Assembly (NCBI GenBank): GCA_963667505.2 | Contig: OY763490.2 | Coordinates: 2,666,001-2,730,000, forward strand | Direction: 5' to 3' | From: Aldehydirespirator sp963667505 | GTDB taxonomy: Bacteria; Actinomycetota; Acidimicrobiia; Acidimicrobiales; Aldehydirespiratoraceae | DNA: 64,000 nucleotides | Shown here: piece by piece, positions 62,289 through 64,000 of the stretch | Numbering within the stretch: position 1 is the first letter of the stretch | How the letters are laid out: each line of letters starts with the position of its first letter | Notes under the pieces: model-generated | The model's database searches: none | Told to the model about the DNA's origin: nothing | The model's input: only the letters and a program-made list of their open reading frames with translations | Program-made: the position numbers and the translations under genes

Positions 62289-64000
62289 ATGCCCGCCCTG
62301 AACGACCGTGCGATGACGACTCCCGACCCTGCCGCCCTGCTCCATGCGGTCGCCAGCCGTGCCGACCTGGCGCCGCGCCATGTGGTCAAGGCCCGCCTGC
62401 TCGGCCAGGACCTCGCGGTGTGGAGGGCCGACGACGGCTTCGTCAACGTCTGGGCCGACCGGTGCCTCCACCGGGGCGTCCGGCTCTCGGTGGGGATTAA
62501 CGACGGTGCCGAGCTGGTCTGCCCCTACCACGGCTGGCGCTACTCCAACCGCAACGGGAACTGCTCCTACATGCCGGCCCATCCCGAGGAGGCGCCGCCG
62601 CGCACGCTGTGCGTGCCCGTCTTCCGTAGCGAGGAGAAGTACGGGCTCATCTGGTCGGGCGGCTCGCCTGAGGCCGAACCGCCACAGGTCCCGCATCTTG
62701 ACAGAGACGACACGCTGGTGTTGAGGGCCCTGCCCGTCGCCGCGCCGGCTGATTACGCGCTCGAGGGCCTCCACGACTATTCCTTCCAGCCGACGCCGTC
62801 GGCCGGCGACGAGGCGTATCTCCGCTACGACTCCCCCAGCCCCTACACGGTGGCGGCCACCGCACGGACCGCCGGCGCCGAGACGACCGTCGTCCACTTC
62901 GTGCAGCCTGTCGACGGAGGCCGCTGCGTGATCCGTCCAGTGCTGGGAGGGATTCCCGGGCCCGAGCAGCGCCTGACCGTCCTCCGCCACCATGCCCGCC
63001 GACTCGAGGATCTCCGGGCGCGGCTGGAGAACTCGGCCAGCACTCGCGTCGCGGTTCGAGGACCGGCCGCGCCGCTCAAGCCGCTGCCAAGGCCCACCGC
63101 AGCCTCGGCGCCGGGCCGAGCCCCGACAACGAAGGTCTCTGTCGTTCGCAAGTGGCTGACCGCCGAGGGAATCGCGGCATTCGAGCTCGCCCCGGTGTCC
63201 GGACAGCTCCCGAGCTTCCAGCCCGGCGCCCATGTGGACGTACACCTTCCCAACGGCCTGGTGCGTCAGTACTCGCTCACGAACGGCCCCGGGCTGACCA
63301 GCGTCTACCGCCTCGGAGTGAAGCTCGAGCCCGACTCCCGGGGCGGATCGCGCTACATGCACGAATCCGTCCAACAGGGCGACGCCCTTCAGCTCTCCGA
63401 ACCGCACAACAACTTCCCGCTGCGGAGGGACGCGGCGCGAACCGTGCTGGTCGCGGGCGGCATCGGGGTGACGCCGCTGCTGGCGATGGCCCAGACGCTG
63501 GAGCGCCAAGGGCTGGGCTGGGAACTCCACTACTTCGCGCAGAGCGACGACCACATCGCCTTCCCGGAGGTGCTCGAATCGCTCTCGGCGGGCCTGGTCA
63601 AGCACCTGGGACTGTCACCGGAGCAGACCGCCGACGAGCTCGGGAAGATCACCGGCGCCTACGAGGCCACGAACCACCTCTACGTGTGCGGCCCAGGCCC
63701 CATGATCGAGGCCGCCCGGGCGATCGCGGCCGACGCGGGATGGCCCGAGGACGCGGTCCATTTCGAGTACTTCAAGAACGAGTCCGACCGGCGCGACGCC
63801 TCCTCCTTCGAGGTGCATCTGGCTCAGAGGGGCCAGACGCTGGTGGTCGGCGAGGGGATGTCGCTGCTCGAGAGCCTCCGCGACGCGGGAGTGGACATGC
63901 CGTCGTCGTGCGAGCAGGGCGTCTGCGGAACCTGCATGGCCACCGTCCTCGAGGGCGAGCTCGACCATCAGGACGTGTTCTTCAACGACTCGGAGAGGGC
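62289..64000 (+). CDS. Rieske-reductase-ferredoxin fusion with vestigial oxygenase domain, cut by window edge
   Basis: The frame is open from 62289 to the window end (at least 570 residues). A Rieske domain comes first (Cys59-x-His61, Cys78-x-x-His81). Then a shortened region whose iron-site motif has decayed: EGLHDYSFQP, where the second His is Gln167 and the Asp is Glu159. From about residue 280 a phthalate-dioxygenase-reductase-type module follows: flavin motif VRQYSLTNG, NAD motif VAGGIGVTPLL, VCGPGPMIEAAR, and a plant-type 2Fe-2S domain with SCEQGVCGTCMATV (first Cys at 541). It probably feeds electrons to the Rieske oxygenase just upstream. An ATG at 62313 is an alternative start. Confidence 0.85.
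   Translation, partial: MPALNDRAMTTPDPAALLHAVASRADLAPRHVVKARLLGQDLAVWRADDGFVNVWADRCLHRGVRLSVGINDGAELVCPYHGWRYSNRNGNCSYMPAHPEEAPPRTLCVPVFRSEEKYGLIWSGGSPEAEPPQVPHLDRDDTLVLRALPVAAPADYALEGLHDYSFQPTPSAGDEAYLRYDSPSPYTVAATARTAGAETTVVHFVQPVDGGRCVIRPVLGGIPGPEQRLTVLRHHARRLEDLRARLENSASTRVAVRGPAAPLKPLPRPTAASAPGRAPTTKVSVVRKWLTAEGIAAFELAPVSGQLPSFQPGAHVDVHLPNGLVRQYSLTNGPGLTSVYRLGVKLEPDSRGGSRYMHESVQQGDALQLSEPHNNFPLRRDAARTVLVAGGIGVTPLLAMAQTLERQGLGWELHYFAQSDDHIAFPEVLESLSAGLVKHLGLSPEQTADELGKITGAYEATNHLYVCGPGPMIEAARAIAADAGWPEDAVHFEYFKNESDRRDASSFEVHLAQRGQTLVVGEGMSLLESLRDAGVDMPSSCEQGVCGTCMATVLEGELDHQDVFFNDSER

Noticed and set aside
62235..63605. Minus-strand frame opposite the Rieske-reductase fusion
   Set aside because: The plus strand shows Rieske, flavin, NAD and ferredoxin motifs in one continuous frame; the minus frame has none.

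Overview
The window is about 64 kb of very GC-rich DNA from an actinobacterium. It carries a WhiB regulator, a UPF0182 membrane protein, the actinobacterial zinc protease family DUF2342, a DivIVA-like coiled-coil protein, a TatA pore protein, MreB and polyphosphate kinase 1. The mix with F420/luciferase-like oxidoreductases, Rieske oxygenases, PhyH, SDR and MaoC proteins is typical of uncultured Acidimicrobiia; that placement is inference. Three otherwise intact genes each carry one single-base indel next to a C/G run, which points to an assembled (possibly metagenomic) sequence with residual consensus errors, or to young pseudogenes.

Layout. Bases 1-10036 (minus strand) form a probable catabolic regulon: an Asp/Glu-hydantoin racemase-type protein, a DUF917 protein, a HyuA-like hydantoinase/oxoprolinase and an M19 dipeptidase, followed by a PucR-type regulator and a sugar-type ABC importer (binding lipoprotein, double ATPase, permease cut by the window edge). 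Together they suggest uptake and opening of a cyclic amide or peptide-like compound under PucR control. Bases 10.2-28 kb are an accessory, defence-rich region: VapBC, a frameshifted luciferase-like oxidoreductase, a pteridine-reductase-like SDR, an AbiE-type pair, an orphan AbrB antitoxin, a NaeI-type restriction-modification pair, a short type II CBASS-like cluster (CD-NTase, E2-like protein, possible small membrane protein), a truncated Mrr-helicase of type ISP architecture, transposase debris, and a 5-kb island with an IetAS-type AAA ATPase/subtilisin pair plus a dead IS21 element. This island is bracketed by an exact 45-bp duplication of the 3' end of the initiator tRNA-fMet gene (27936-28012), so it is an integrated element that has lost its integrase.

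Bases 28-51 kb are mostly housekeeping: an SDR, an APC permease with regulatory tail domains, two secreted proteins, an FMN glutamate-synthase-like protein, UPF0182, a DivIVA-like protein, a Lon-like PDZ protease, a HEAT-repeat protein, MreB, MoaE, an epimerase, the zinc protease, an MFS transporter, PPK1, TatA and WhiB. Bases 51-64 kb hold a VWA protein and its likely AAA partner (5 kb apart, each with the same palindromic repeat just upstream), PhyH, MaoC and serine-hydrolase genes, a GH2-like protein that has lost both catalytic glutamates, and a Rieske oxygenase followed by an unusual Rieske-reductase-ferredoxin fusion that runs off the window.

The most notable unexplained structures are two families of about 50-bp palindromic intergenic repeats that share a core but differ in their outer stems, a 12-copy minisatellite that supplies the stop codons of two convergent genes, and repeated re-copying of gene 3' ends past their stop codons at three loci.
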